Of a stretch of DNA of 64,000 bases, positions 1 through 10,860 are shown piece after piece. Source of the DNA: Channallabes apus (taxonomy: Eukaryota; Chordata; Actinopteri; Siluriformes; Clariidae); assembly GCA_030522415.1 (NCBI GenBank), contig CM060131.1:9257203-9321202 (forward strand). Direction: 5' to 3'. The notes under the pieces are model-generated. The model searched no databases. It saw nothing but the letters and a program-made list of their open reading frames with translations, and had not been told where the DNA came from. The position numbers were made by a program, and so were the translations under genes. How positions within the stretch are numbered: the stretch's first letter is position 1; each line of letters starts with the position of its first letter.

Positions 1-1264
1 CAACGCAGCATCAGTATAACGACACTTCCCCAGGAATACAGAATTAAAAGTGGCAAAACGGGAAGACAGAGATGTCATTACCAAATTACTGTAGTTCTTA
101 GATTTGAAAAAAGGCAATTTAAGCCTGGGGCAGTCGACAATATATTTCCTTTCATAGCCCTATTAGCTTGTGTGAAAGGGCAAAACAGTGAGCATTGAGT
201 AAATGTTTTTTTTTTTTTTTTTTTACTTGACTGAGCCTCTTATATAAAATAAGAAAAGATTTAAAACCTAACTTTGTTAGGGTTTTATCCTAGTTTAGTT
301 TATTGTCTAATTAGGTTGATGTGTTTACCTACTGTATGTATGAAACATATACTGTAAGGTCTTGTGCATGTACTGTACAGTACAGTATATACTGTATAAA
401 CTGAGTGAATACAACTGATTTATCATGCAACAAAGCAAAAGGCAAAAAAGAAAGAAGAACCAACAGTACTGATAATATGAATTATTGGCTAGATTTGCGC
501 TTGTACAATATGAATCATGCAGGATGTTGTGGTGCTTTATATAACTTATGTTAGATTTAATGAATGCTATTTGTATTTTTTGTAAAATCTTTCATTGTTG
601 CTACAGTATTGTTGTTCTTTTGGCTGCTCCATTAGGGACTAGACCACAGTCTATCATCTGAGCCACATATTTGATTCTGGCACAGGTTTTTATACTGGAT
701 GTCCCAACTCTCCCGTTTCATCCACAACGCTCTGCAACCCTGAGAGTTGGGCTTTGCCTCGGAAGCAAACTCAGAATCTATATTTAACATCTATAGAATC
801 TATATTCAACAGTTTGACAGCATAATTTGCTAAATGCTTTTTTTTTTTTGGACAAATAATTCTGGCAAATAATTTTTCTCTTGCCCGTAATGTTGTCTAT
901 ACCAAAACTTTTAATTTGAAAAACACTTCATATCCTTATTTCAAAAGCTTTAAGCTTCCATGTTTTACCCAGACCAAAACATGGAATGGGCTCATAACAT
1001 AGCAAAATACAAAACTAGGCACATTGTTCACTTCTTTCTATCATGTGATCAGTTTTGTAAAACTGCTAGCTGAGAAAATAGTGACAGCTATTAGTGCACT
1101 AAATGTGTTAAATAGATTTTTGGAGAATGGTAAAGTCAAGAAAAAGGATGTTTACACTCTGCTACTGCCATTGCAGTTACCTCAGCTTTCAGGAACTACA
1201 GTACTTGTACTGTATGTACTGTATCATGTAATCAGTGAGAAACTGGTACAACTATTTGTATTGC
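1..1264. other. Unassigned A/T-rich DNA
   Basis: I see no coding region. It holds a poly-T run (about 206-225) and a dense cluster of TACTGTA/TACAGTA heptamers at 364-398 and 1198-1235. Short open frames around 1024-1264 have no recognisable domain. Confidence 0.6.
364..398. repeat. Chained TACTGTA/TACAGTA footprint cluster
   Basis: Four heptamers of the form TAC(T/A)GTA overlap or abut within about 30 bp, sharing TA ends. This is the pattern expected if a TA-targeting Tc1-type element repeatedly entered and left the same spot, each exit leaving five extra bases. A simple local repeat expansion is the alternative. Confidence 0.5.
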
Positions 1265-1895
1265 CATCTTCATACAGTAAGTCATCTGATGACTCTGTGG
1301 TTGTTGGATATATTCAATGAGGTGACACCTCAGAGTACCTGTCAGTGGTGGAGAATTTTATTATCTGGTGTGAATCTAATCATCTTCAATATCAAGAAAA
1401 CAACTGAACTAGTAGTGGACTTAAAAAAAATAATCAAAGACCCTTATCATTGCTCTCTCTGTCCAATGTGAGAGGTTGTATTCGGAGTACAAATGCCTGG
1501 GAGTCCAATTAGACAATAAACCAGATTGAGCAATAAACACAAAACTACTTCAAAAGAAAGACCAGAGCCGGCTGTAACCATGCGGATGTTCTATGACTCC
1601 ATGGTGGCTAATGTAAAGGTTTATGAGGTGGTCTGTGGGGGCTGTAGCATGAAGGTGGTGGACAAAAAAATAGATAATACTAGATAATAAATAGATAAGA
1701 CAAAAAAGGAGAATACTGTCTAAACTCCCTCAATCCTGCACAATCCTTCTCACAAACTACACAGTGTGCTGGCCAATCAAAGGAGTACATTCAGCCAGAG
1801 ACTCATCACAGCCAAGTGCTCTACTGAGCACCACATGAGATCCTCTCTTTTAGTGGCCATTAAAGTGTACAGCACTCTTCTCGGTAAAAACTGAA
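1265..1895 (+). pseudogene. Non-LTR retrotransposon reverse transcriptase, C-terminal remnant
   Basis: Fragments in all three forward frames resemble the region downstream of the catalytic YADD in fish LINE polymerases. They include a DSVVVGYI-like stretch, a W-C-x-x-N-H-L-Q motif near 1358-1400 (FIIWCESNHLQ), a MRMFYDSMVA motif near 1579-1610, and a C-terminal stretch resembling the 'H..FSERL..PRC..ER.R.SFLP' tail near 1790-1880. Frames are broken several times and no upstream endonuclease or RT core is visible, so it is a 5'-truncated, old copy. It is probably CR1/Rex-like, but the clade is uncertain. Confidence 0.55.
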
Positions 1896-3365
1896 ACTAT
1901 AACAGAAAGTGTAAAAAACTTGTAAAAACACTATTATTAAATTATTTAAATCAATTTATTACCAATATGCAAGGGCAATACTCACTGTCAAACTACAGTT
2001 AGTCTTATTTCTCACACCCTTGGCTAGTACCATATGGAATACTTGTCATTCCATTTCACTTCATGTTCTGAGGTTGAAGGTGAACATTATAGCTTTAATC
2101 TATTTTTAAGATGTGTCTCTTTGCAGCCTGTCACGGTAAAATATTTGTTCCCATTTCTTTAATTTAATCTTTAATTGAATCATTAAAATTAATATAAAGA
2201 AATGATGGTTAGTTCAAGACTTTTGCACAGGACTGTATATTTAAAAAAAGCTATGGAATACTGTAGCGTAGCTTTCTGTTTCTCTTACAAATCTATAGTT
2301 CTACTTTTCCCTCTTTCACAGTCACTAACACTCGCGTTGCAGTATTTGGGAGCTTTTATTCATGTTACTGTATAGTAATATTTCCATAAGAGAAAACATA
2401 CATACAACATAAAAATAAAAAAAAAATTGTAAAAAAAAAAAAAACATGAGACACACACATACTGTGCAGGAACCAGTTTTTGTTTTGTCTTGTTCTGTTT
2501 GTTTCGTCCTGTTCTGTACTGGGATTTATGAACTCTGTTATAACTTACAGTTTGATGAAGCACAAAAAGATGTTATATGCCACGTCTATACTAATGATGA
2601 ACTACTGAGGTGAAACAGAATCTGTTAAAGAAGAAGGATGACAATGCTGTGAACTAAAGTTTTGTATTGTTTTAAATGTTTCTCATGAACTTTCGACAAC
2701 CTCTGTAATTAAAAAGTTTTTGTGCAAGAAAAGTCAAAATTTTTTAACCTTGTTCCAATTTGCTGCCAGTGACTCACTATAAAACATAATACTTTATTTT
2801 AATAAAACTGAGCAAATTATTGATACTAGACTGCATATTTAAGGAACCAACAACACAACTTCAGGCTGATTTATCCTTTATGACAAAACTGCCGAGACGG
2901 TGTTATAGCATTTAGCAAAAACACACGAGATGCACAATGACAAGCAAAACTATTTCAATATAATATTTTGGCATTTCTATCACACCCTTGTTACTTAAAT
3001 AATCACTGCATAATACTTTTTGCTTTAATTAAAAAAAAAAATAGTTCTTAAAGTGCTGTCAAGCTGTTTTTAATTTAAATATTTAAAAAAATTAATTATG
3101 CCATATACAGCACAGTAGAACGCTGTGCACTGTGTTGGAGCACTTGCACAACTGCTCATATGCTGCACATCTCAAATTCAAGAGGACTACCTTGGACTTA
3201 AAAAATGTGGACAAAAACATGGACAATAACACTGCTGCTGATACACACATCACATCATGATGAAACGTCATACGGTACATGCCATATCTTCTTACAGTAT
3301 ATTGCACATTCTGCACATTCACATTTTACACATCCTGGTTAACCTAAACTTTTAATTAATACATT
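1896..3365. other. Unassigned A/T-rich DNA
   Basis: I see no coding signal or recognisable repeat family. It contains poly-A/T runs, a few TAC(A/T)GTA heptamers (near 2262, 2366 and 3295), and nothing else I can name. Confidence 0.5.
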
Positions 3366-3370
3366 TAATA

Positions 3371-4353
3371 TTAAATGTCCCTCTCATTCACACACATGTA
3401 TTCCACCTTGCTGTGGCTAACCTTCATTCCTCTGCTTTCCAGAGCATACCTCCACCTCTCCAAATTTTCCTCCACCTCTTCCCTGCTCTCACTACAAAGC
3501 ACAATGTCATCTGCAAACATCATAGTCCATGGTGACTCCTGTCTTACCTCATCTGTCATCCTGTCTATCACCAGAGCAAACCAAATGGGGCTTAGAGCCG
3601 ATCCTTGATGCAGACCCACCTCCACCTTGAACTCTTCTGTCACACCTACAGCACATCTTACCATTGTCTTAGCGCTCTCATACAGTACATGTCCTGCACC
3701 ACTCTAACATACTTCTCTGCCACTCCAGTCTTCCTCATACAATACCACAGCTCCTCTCTTGTACGCTTTCTCTAAATCTACAAAGACACAATGCAACTTT
3801 TTATTTCCTTCTCTGTACTTCTCCATCAGCATCCTCAAAGCAAATACTGCATCTGATGTACTCTAGGCATAAAACCATATTGCTGCTCACAAATGCTCAC
3901 CTCTGCCCTTAACCTAGCTTCCACTACTCTTTCCCACAGCTTCATTGTATGACTCATTAGCTTTATACTTCTGTAATTGCCACAGCTTTGCAACCCTTGT
4001 TCTTAAAAATCGGCACCAATACACTTCTCCTCCATTCCTCTGGAATCCTCTCACTCTCCAAAATCTTGTTAAACAAACAGGTCAAAAACTCTACTGCCAC
4101 CTCTCCTAAGCACTTCCATACCTCCACAGGTATGTCATCAGGACCAACAGCCTTTCCACTCTTCATCCTCTTCAACGCCCTTCTCACCTAACTTTTTACT
4201 AATATTTGCTACTTCCTCTTCCACAACAGTCACCTCTTCTACACTTTGTTCTCTTTCGTTTTCCTCATTCATCAGCTCCTCAAAGTACTCCTTCCATCTT
4301 CCCATCACCCTCCTGGCATCTGTCAGTACATTTCCATCTCTTTCTTTAATCAC
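3371..4353 (-). pseudogene. RTE reverse transcriptase domain (broken)
   Basis: Reading downward from 4353, the linker (RVMGRWKEYFEELMNEEN), the RT N-terminus (KMKSGKAVGPDDIPVEVWK, then IPEEWRRSVLVPIFKNKG) and the catalytic region (LHQGSALSP, then MMFADDIVL with the FADD aspartates) occur in order. They are split across frames near 4190, about 3965, and 3681-3687. The last break coincides with TACAGTA: the frame upstream reads VQDMY, and five bases later it continues as ESAKTMVRCAVGV in another frame. In the family this enzyme performs target-primed reverse transcription. This copy cannot encode it. Confidence 0.75.
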
Positions 4354-5490
4354 TCTAACATGCTACACATCCTTCCCATCTCTATCTCTCTGCCTCGCCA
4401 ACCTGTACAGATCCACCTCACCCTCTTTACTGTCCAGCCTAGCATACAAGTCCTCATATGCTCTTTGTTTGGATTTGCCAACTCTACCTTCATTTTACGC
4501 TGTATCTCCCTGTACTCCTGTCTACTATTTTCAGTCCTCTCAGTATCCCACTTCTTCTTAGCTAGCCTCTTTCCCTGTATACACTCCTGGACTTCCTCGT
4601 TCCACCACCAAGTCTCCTTGTCCACTTTCCCCTTACCTGATGATACACCAAGTACCCTTCTACCTGTCTCCCTGATCACATTGGCTATGGTTGTCCAGTT
4701 AACTGAAAGCAGCTCCTGACCAACCATAGCCTGTCTCAACTCCTCCCTAAAGACTACACAACATTCTTCCTTTTTCAACTTCCACCACTTTGTCCTCTGC
4801 TCTGCCTTTGTCCACATCAACTTCCTCACCACCAGGGTTATTTTACAGACCACCATTCTGTGTTGTCTGGCTACACTCTCCCCTACCAACACTTTGCAGT
4901 CACTAATCTCTTTCAGATTACAACGTCAACAAAAGATGTAGTCCACCCTACTGTATGTTCCTGCCTCTTCTGGAAGAAAGTATTTACTACTACCACCATC
5001 TGTCCTTCTACATTCCTGTCCTGAAGACCAAACCTGCCCATCACATTTTCATCACCTCTGTTCCCTTCCCCAACATGTCCATTGAAGTCTGCACCAATCA
5101 CCACTCTCTCACCTCTGGGGATGCTCTGCATCACTTCATTCTCTTCTAACTCACTTCCTACCTGTGGGGCATAGCCACTAATAACTTTGAACATCACCCC
5201 TTCAATTTCCAGCTTCAGACTCATCACCCTATCTGATACTCTCTTCACCTCTAGTAAACATTCCTTACAAACTCCTCTTTCAGAATAACTCATACTCCAT
5301 TTCTTTTCCTATTCACACCATCGTAAAACAATTTGAATCCTGATCCTAAGCTTCTGGCCTTGCTACCTTTCCACCTGGACTCCTGGACACACAGTATATC
5401 CACCTTCCTTCTCTGCATCATATCAACCAACTCTCTTTCCCTCCCTGTCACGGTCCCAACATTCAAAGTCCCTACTATCACTCCTAAACG
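4350..5490 (-). pseudogene. RTE apurinic-like endonuclease and linker (broken)
   Basis: The endonuclease N-terminus is recognisable from GTLNVGTVTGRERELVDMM and ILCVQESRWKGSKAR (the catalytic E lies in VQES), followed by SGYAPQVG and IGADFNGHVG, the DxN metal-site motif. Compared with usual RTE endonucleases, the segment between ELEE and EVMQS and the segment before VVNTFFQK are shortened in frame. The frame breaks at 5290, and again at 4949-4955 where TACTGTA occurs. Dropping those five bases joins EH-RVDYIFC to the downstream CNLKEI/GESVARQHRM frame. The linker to the RT runs to 4350. Confidence 0.75.
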
Positions 5491-5875
5491 CTTGCCTTTC
5501 CTTTTCTCTCTCTGCTTTCAAACACGCCTTCCTCCTCTCCTTCTTCGACCAACAGTAGCCCAAATTCCACCGGCACCCTGTAGGTCAACAGCACCAGTGG
5601 CCGTCGTTGTTAACCCGGGCCACGACCGATCCGGTATGGGAATTATGATTGCGAATCATTGATTTGGCAAATGTTTTTTACATCGGATGCCCTTCCTGAC
5701 ACAACCCCAGACTTGGGACTGGCACAAGAAAACACAACAAATACAAAACTAAACAAAACAACCCAAACGGGCGTTTTGGCGCCCTCTAGGGGTTAACCCT
5801 TACAGTACCCCCCTTCTAAAATGCTCCTCCGGAGCATCACTGGAGGCCCAGGACTACCACCCCAATGTTCTTCCT

Positions 5876-6431
5876 TTAGTCTCTTGATCCAGAGGCTGGG
5901 TGACGGTACTGGCGTTGGGACTTTCGTGCCGGGCTGAGGAGCCGGCATGACGAACTCTGCGGCGGACTGAGGAGCGGGCGCGACGATCTCTGCGCCTGGC
6001 TGAGGAGCGGGCGCGACGATCTCGGCGCCTGGCTGAAGATCTGTAGCTCCGCTTGATGAGCTCGGTGGCTGATGAGCCGGAGGGAAGCTTGACGGCGGCG
6101 GCGGAGCTGGTGCGAGGCTTGGCGGCTACTGAAGAGATAACGCGCCGTCATCGAAGCCTGGAGGAGGAGGAAGGACCATGCTCTCTAGGTCGCACGGCTG
6201 CAGCAGAGCGGATGTGAGGCTTGGCGGCGCTGATGGGAGGCTCGGCAGTGTCAGTGCTGGAGCTTCGCTCGGCGCCGGTACGTCGTCCTCAAAGCCGAGA
6301 GGCGGTGGAAGGACAATGCTCTCCTGCGTCAGAGCGGCAGTGAGGTTCGGCGGTGGCTGACGAGCTCGCTTGCTGTCCAGCGCCGGAGCGTCTTCCCCCG
6401 CGTTGAGCACCGGAGACGGAGGAGTGTGTTC
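5876..6431 (-). pseudogene. Proline-rich ORF of LTR element copy 1 (frameshifted)
   Basis: Reading downward from 6431, the frame encodes repeats ending in PPP.GFE/D (VLPPPLGFEDDVPAP, then MVLPPPPGFDDG). It shifts frame near 6130 and continues as repeats of an APAPQPGAEIV-like unit. It has no ATG of its own: the upstream open frame runs into the inserted SINE. The same PPPGFE-type repeat is encoded by the related element at 18874-19284, so the ORF is a conserved cargo of this family. Function is unknown, and I see no enzymatic motif. Confidence 0.55.
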
Positions 6432-6747
6432 AGGGTCGCAGGGGACCTGGAGCCTATCCCAGGAGACTTCGGGCACTAGGCGGGGTACATGGGGTCCAAT
6501 CTAGGCGGGGTACATAGGAGCCAATCCATCGCAGAGCACACACACATACACACACTACGGGCAATTTAGGAATGCCAATTAGCCTAACCTGCATATCTTT
6601 GGACTGTGGGAGGAAACCGGAGTACCCGGAGGAAACCCACCAAGCACGGGGAGAACATGCAAACTCCATGCACACAGAGACGGGAATCGACCCCTGGACC
6701 CTGGAGGTGCAAGGCGACAGTGCTAACCAATACACCACCGGCCGCCC
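6431..6747 (-). repeat. tRNA-derived SINE, family A, copy 1
   Basis: Starts GGGCGGC at 6747 and has an A-box-like TGGTGTATTGG and a B-box-like GGTCGATTCCC. The shared body follows (GTGCATGGAGTTTGCATG, CTCCGGTTTCCTCCCACAG, GGGATAGGCTCCAGG). It interrupts the LTR of the element at 5729-6918. Other copies lie at 7503, 22480, 23945 and 60145. Confidence 0.75.
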
Positions 6748-7000
6748 AGGCTATTTATACAAATCATAATTATCATCCTCGGTTCAGGTGAACTTCTACA
6801 TCACCTGACCGAGGTGCATCCTGGGAACTGAAGTTTAAACATAAAACACAACAAATACAAAACTAAACAAAACAACCCTAACGGGCATTTTGGCGCCCTC
6901 TAGGGGTTAACCCTTACAACTTACCCCAAATAAAAAATAAATAAATACAATTTCTCTTAGTGCAATTTTTCCTTGCAGTAAAATTCACTCTACTCTAGCT

Positions 7001-7022
7001 TTATTATTATTATTATTATTAT

Positions 7023-7055
<33 letters not shown>
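7001..7055. repeat. Compound (TTA)n(TAG)n microsatellite
   Basis: About eight ATT/TTA units change abruptly to about eleven TAG units. Confidence 0.9.
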
Positions 7056-7462
7056 ATCTTGAACAGGTTATATAAGCATTTTGCTGCATATCACACATTG
7101 TCATATGTTGCCATATCATATGTTAACAAATAAAATTTTTATTTGAATATCTGAAACCTAGATTTTATGTGGCTATTTTACAAAAATGTTGCAATAATAT
7201 ATTGCAATATCTTTACAGCGACATATTCACCAGATATTGTTCAAATAAGGTAACTGAATGCTAATGTGACTGACACTCAAGCCAGTATATTTACTTCAAG
7301 ATAAACACCCTTAGCTAAATTAGCTAAAACTGAGTTACAATACACACAAGCTAAAACCTTAATGTTAATTAATTCCCTAAATGATAAAACTAGTCATGTC
7401 CATTGCTTTGTAACTATGTGGATCACAGTTTTTTTTTAAAACATTGCTCAGCATAAAAAAGG

Positions 7463-7464
<2 letters not shown>

Positions 7465-7502
<38 letters not shown>
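7465..7502. repeat. (AT)n microsatellite
   Basis: About 19 AT units directly before a SINE. A similar AT run follows the SINE at about 7883-7914, so the SINE may have inserted into an AT tract. Confidence 0.9.
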
Positions 7503-7504
<2 letters not shown>

Positions 7505-7879
7505 GCGGCACGGTGGTGTAGTGGTTAGCACCGTCGCCTTGCACCTCCAGGGTCTGGGTTCGATTCCCCGGCCAGGCTCGATTCCCGTCTCTGTGTGCAT
7601 GGAGTTTGCATGTTCTCCCCGTGCTTGGTGGGTTTCCTCCGGGTACTCCGGTTTCCTCCCACAGTCCAAAGATATGCAGGTTAGGCTAATTGGCGTTACC
7701 AAAATTGACCGTAGTGTGTGAATGAGTGTGTGAATGTGCGTATGAGTGTGTGCCCTGCGATGGATTGGCACCCTGTCCAGGGTGTACCCTGCCTTGTGCC
7801 CGAAGTCTCCTGGGATAGGCTCCAGGTCCCCCGCGACCCTGAATAGAGGATAAAGCGGTACAGAAAATGAATGAATGAA

Positions 7880-7883
<4 letters not shown>
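7503..7883 (+). repeat. tRNA-derived SINE, family A, full copy
   Basis: The best-preserved member: GGGCGGCACGGTGGTG start, A box TGGTGTAGTGG, B box GGTTCGATTCC at about 7558, a conserved body, and a 3' end of GGGATAGGCTCC...GGATAAAGCGG followed by (AATG)n. The pol III boxes and short tandem tail support a SINE. Flanking (AT)n tracts may be the target. It carries no protein. Confidence 0.8.
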
Positions 7884-7922
<39 letters not shown>

Positions 7923-7952
7923 TTCTTTTTTTTTTTTTTTTCTTTTTTTTTT
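7883..7952. repeat. (AT)n plus T-rich tract
   Basis: About 15 AT units followed by nearly pure T, immediately after the SINE tail. Confidence 0.85.
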
Positions 7953-8804
7953 CTCAAGTTTGTTTCCATTTGACTAAATACATTTCACCAGGCTGATGTT
8001 ATCAGCTGTTTTCTCTTTGAAAATGCCAGATATACTGTTCTGATCAACGACATTAATGCTAGGTCCTTATTTGGCATGCTTGATGCTGATTGGACAATGA
8101 CAAGGAAAAAAAGAATTGTAGCTTTTCAGGCTGTTATCCAGATCACTCAAGGAAACTAATTTAATGTAAAGTAAAGTTACTTATAATATTATAGTAAGGA
8201 GTATTGCTTTTTCCTGAATAACCTACTTCCCTTCTGGCAGCTTTTCAGGATTTGTATACTTGTGCAAATTTGACAGCCATGAATAAAACCTGATTCACGA
8301 ATAAATGCTAATTCATTCAGGCTCATATTTCCTCTTGCTGTAGACATTCTTCATGTCTAACACTCTGTAGCCAATCAACAACGAGCATGGAATGTTTAAT
8401 AAGGACTGTCCTCTACCATTATGTTGATGCAATATTGATGCTTTCACATTTGTTGTGGATTTTCTGCTGTGTTCTTTTAAGTTGTTCATTTGCTATTGGG
8501 TTTTTGGACTTGTTTCATTTTTGTTTCTACGTAGCTGGATTTTTGTAATTGGTGTAGGTTTCTTTGGTCTAGTTTTTGCTGTTGTATTTTAGGATTGGTT
8601 ATTTGTTGTTGAGCTTTTCATTTGTTTTGTGTTTTTTTTTTTTTATCCCATTGTGGTTTTTGTTTTTTCTGGTATGTACTGTAGTGTTTTGCATTTTGGC
8701 TGTGAGTCAGGTCCACCTAAAACAGTTGCACACTATTTTGTTACACCACCTTCAGTTTTGATTAAGGCACATATAAATTATGAATTTTTTTTCAAATTTA
8801 CGTA
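7953..8804. other. Unassigned DNA
   Basis: T-rich on the plus strand from about 8460 to 8700. No coding or repeat signal I can name, apart from one TACTGTA near 8676. Confidence 0.5.
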
Positions 8805-9215
8805 TGTGGCCATCCGAAGATCTCTGGTTCGGTTCCCGGGTGATGCTGTAACCTCTCACAGCCAGAGGCCTTGAGAGAGTTAAATTGAGAGAGATAATTA
8901 AATTAGTGCTCCCACATTAATCACACGGCTCTACGCCATTCGGGGTGTCCATGAGCTCGCGCACGCGGAGGGAGCGGATATCGCTGGCCTCCGAGTGTGT
9001 GACGCTGCCCCCAACGGTGCGTGAGTGAGCAGTTCGAAAAGAAGAGGTCGACTGGTGTCACGTGGTTTGGAGGAAACGCGTGAAACGGCTGAATGGTAGT
9101 ATTCACTAGTGACGGGCGGGAATTGGACGGGAGGGAATTGGACACGACTACATTGGGGAGAAAATCGGGGGAAAAGAATTGGACAGGACTAAATTAAAAA
9201 AACAAACAAACAAAC
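8805..9215 (+). repeat. tRNA-derived SINE, family B, 5'-truncated copy
   Basis: Shares a B-box region (GGTTCGGTTCCCGGGTGATGCTGT), CACAGCC(A/G)GAGGCC, GTGCTCCCACATTAAT and a 3' A-rich end with the full copy at 41643-42045 (there on the minus strand). The A-box end is lost. It ends in a (AAAC)n/A tract at about 9198-9230. Confidence 0.7.
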
Positions 9216-9230
9216 AAACAAAAAAAAAAC

Positions 9231-9795
9231 TTGCGTATGTAATGTCATAACATTTGTTTTTGTTCAAAGGTGGATTAATGTTTGGCCAAGATCTTTGATT
9301 GATGACAGGAGATTCAAAACACTCTATACTGTCTTCTACAGGATCCCAAATACTTTCAGTGGGCTTAAGGTCAGAACTCTGACTGTTGTGGCAAATATGT
9401 GAAACTGTGAAAATTATGTGTGAAAATGATTCCTCAAGCTCCCACATAACATTGCTAAGTCTAGACCTGACCAACTGAAGTAACCCCAAACCATAACATT
9501 GCCTCCAGTGTCTTGTACAATAGTCACTATGAATGATGGGTGCAATACTTCATGCAGTTCCCTTCTTACCCTGACACATCAATAATGCTGGAATATGGGT
9601 CAATCTGGATTCAACAAACTACCTATCTTTTTTCCATTGCTTCAAAGTCTGATCTTTATATCTTTAGTGATTAGATCTTTATGATCTTTAGTCTCACTAG
9701 CGAACTGGACCTCAATAAAATGGAAGTCTCAATAAGAAGTGGTTTTCTTATGGCCACACATCTGTTTAGTACCATATCTGTAGGTTCTTGTCACA
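9231..9795. repeat. Possible interspersed repeat, unclassified
   Basis: Phrases such as TTCAAAGTCTGATCTTTAT and GGTTTTCTTATGGCCACACA look like a widespread teleost non-autonomous DNA element, but this rests on memory alone. No terminal repeats were identified. Confidence 0.3.
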
Positions 9796-9796
9796 C

Positions 9797-9816
9797 TGTG
9801 TGTGTGTGTGTGTGTA
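9797..9816. repeat. (GT)n microsatellite
   Basis: About nine GT units. Confidence 0.85.
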
Positions 9817-10599
9817 AATGCTCTTACTTTTACTATTAAACATTTATTTCTATTGTTGATTCTTATGGTGCAACTTCACCAAGTGTTTAAGTCATGATTG
9901 CTCATGTTTTTTTTTTTAACCACATGCTATGTTATTGGTTCAGCACAATCCTTCCAGGACAGTTCTTAACCCATTTCCAGTACTTTGATCTCCTTAGTTC
10001 TTTCCTTTATTTTGCAGCAGGATAAAACGCAGTAACATCTTTCCCATGATCACAGGATGTGTCTTCCGCCTTGGTGGTAGATATGAGAAACTATTCACTA
10101 CATCAGTTACAGGTAAAATAATTGTTGCCAGCTGAACCATTAATAACTGCAATTAATAATCTTGCAATTGAAAGCTTCTAAGTATTTGCTTATTTAAATC
10201 CAAATGGTGACTTTTTGGGCCAGACAGCATATAAACCGATTAGAAAGCAAATTGTGGGCATCCGTAGTAGGCAGTGATGTTTTGGATAGCTAAGCTAAAA
10301 AAACTAAATGTTTCTTGCAGCACCACATAGTATCACCCTTTACCAATTCAAATTACATGATTGTTGAAGTGAGACTAAAGCCAAATGAATCAATACATGC
10401 CAAGGTGTATTAGGAAAAAAAAAGACAGAAAGGAAAAAAAAAAACAGTGCTGGGCATTGTCCTGTTATAGCCTCCTTGCTCTGCCCTATCAGACTCACCC
10501 ATGCCTGCATCAGACCACATACATTATTGAACGGCTCAGTTCACGTTGGCAAGCTGTCGCAGTGTTTTTTAGTGCGTGAATGAGTGCGAGTGATAGTGT

Positions 10600-10860
10600 G
10601 TTCATGGTCGGTGCTTTTCCAGCATTTATACACAGGGGGCACCAGCAGCTAGGGAATGAAGCTTAGACTTCAACTGTCTGAACTGCACTTTCAAAACCAA
10701 AAGGATTTCATCTTAACAGAGTATATAAGAGGAGAGGCTATTGGATCTGGGATTGGAACTGCAACCGTGGTGTATGTGAGTACATTTATTTGATTGGATT
10801 CATTTAGTGTCTTCCTCATTCGGACAATAAAGAAACAGTTAAGTTATTTGAACACAGTTT
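10600..10860 (+). repeat. Possible solo LTR-like block
   Basis: A GTATATAAGAGG TATA-like box at about 10720 is followed about 90 bp later by AATAAAGAAAC, resembling LTR U3-R-U5 order. No paired LTR and no clear TG...CA ends were found, so this is weak. Confidence 0.2.

Larger units (their letters stand above)
3366..5728 (-). mobile_element. RTE-clade LINE, 3'-truncated
   Basis: A minus-strand element with an apurinic endonuclease followed by a reverse transcriptase, the order typical of RTE elements (about 3 kb, one main ORF). The 5' end sits at 5728, because the LTR sequence on its right matches the other LTR of the host element up to 5729 and then diverges. The leader (about 5728-5500) contains a GGCATCCG motif and a leader common in fish RTE copies. 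The 3' end stops soon after the FADD catalytic motif, so the polymerase C-terminus and 3' UTR are missing. It is inserted into the 3' LTR of the small LTR element at 5729-6918. At least two frame breaks coincide with TACTGTA/TACAGTA heptamers. Confidence 0.75.
5729..6918 (-). mobile_element. Small non-autonomous LTR element, copy 1 (interrupted)
   Basis: On the minus strand a 5' LTR starts at 6918 (TGTAAGGGTTAACCCC...) and a second copy of the same start lies at 5804. The two agree for about 75 bp until the RTE insertion at 5728/5729. The 5' LTR contains GCACCTCGGTCAGGTGA and a TATAAATAGCC box, both shared with the element at 18487-19731. A purine tract (AGAAGGGGGG) immediately precedes the 3' LTR, as a polypurine primer should. 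A SINE interrupts the 5' LTR at 6747. The interior codes only for a proline-rich frame, with no gag, pol or integrase, so the element depended on proteins from elsewhere. Confidence 0.7.
6919..7502. other. Unassigned DNA with microsatellites
   Basis: Contains a (TTA)n to (TAG)n compound microsatellite at about 7001-7055 and an (AT)n run at about 7465-7502 that abuts the next SINE. No other feature is seen. Confidence 0.6.

Noticed and set aside
4246..4719. 157-residue plus-strand open frame
   Set aside because: Antisense shadow of the RTE linker.
5800..5806. TACAGTA at the LTR edge counted as a footprint
   Set aside because: The 5' LTR also starts TGTAAGG, so the heptamer arises from the native polypurine-LTR junction.
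7503..7570. tRNA gene from A and B boxes
   Set aside because: The boxes belong to a dispersed SINE with at least five copies; no cloverleaf is evident.
7448..7969. 173-residue minus-strand open frame
   Set aside because: Translation of microsatellites and a SINE; no protein origin.
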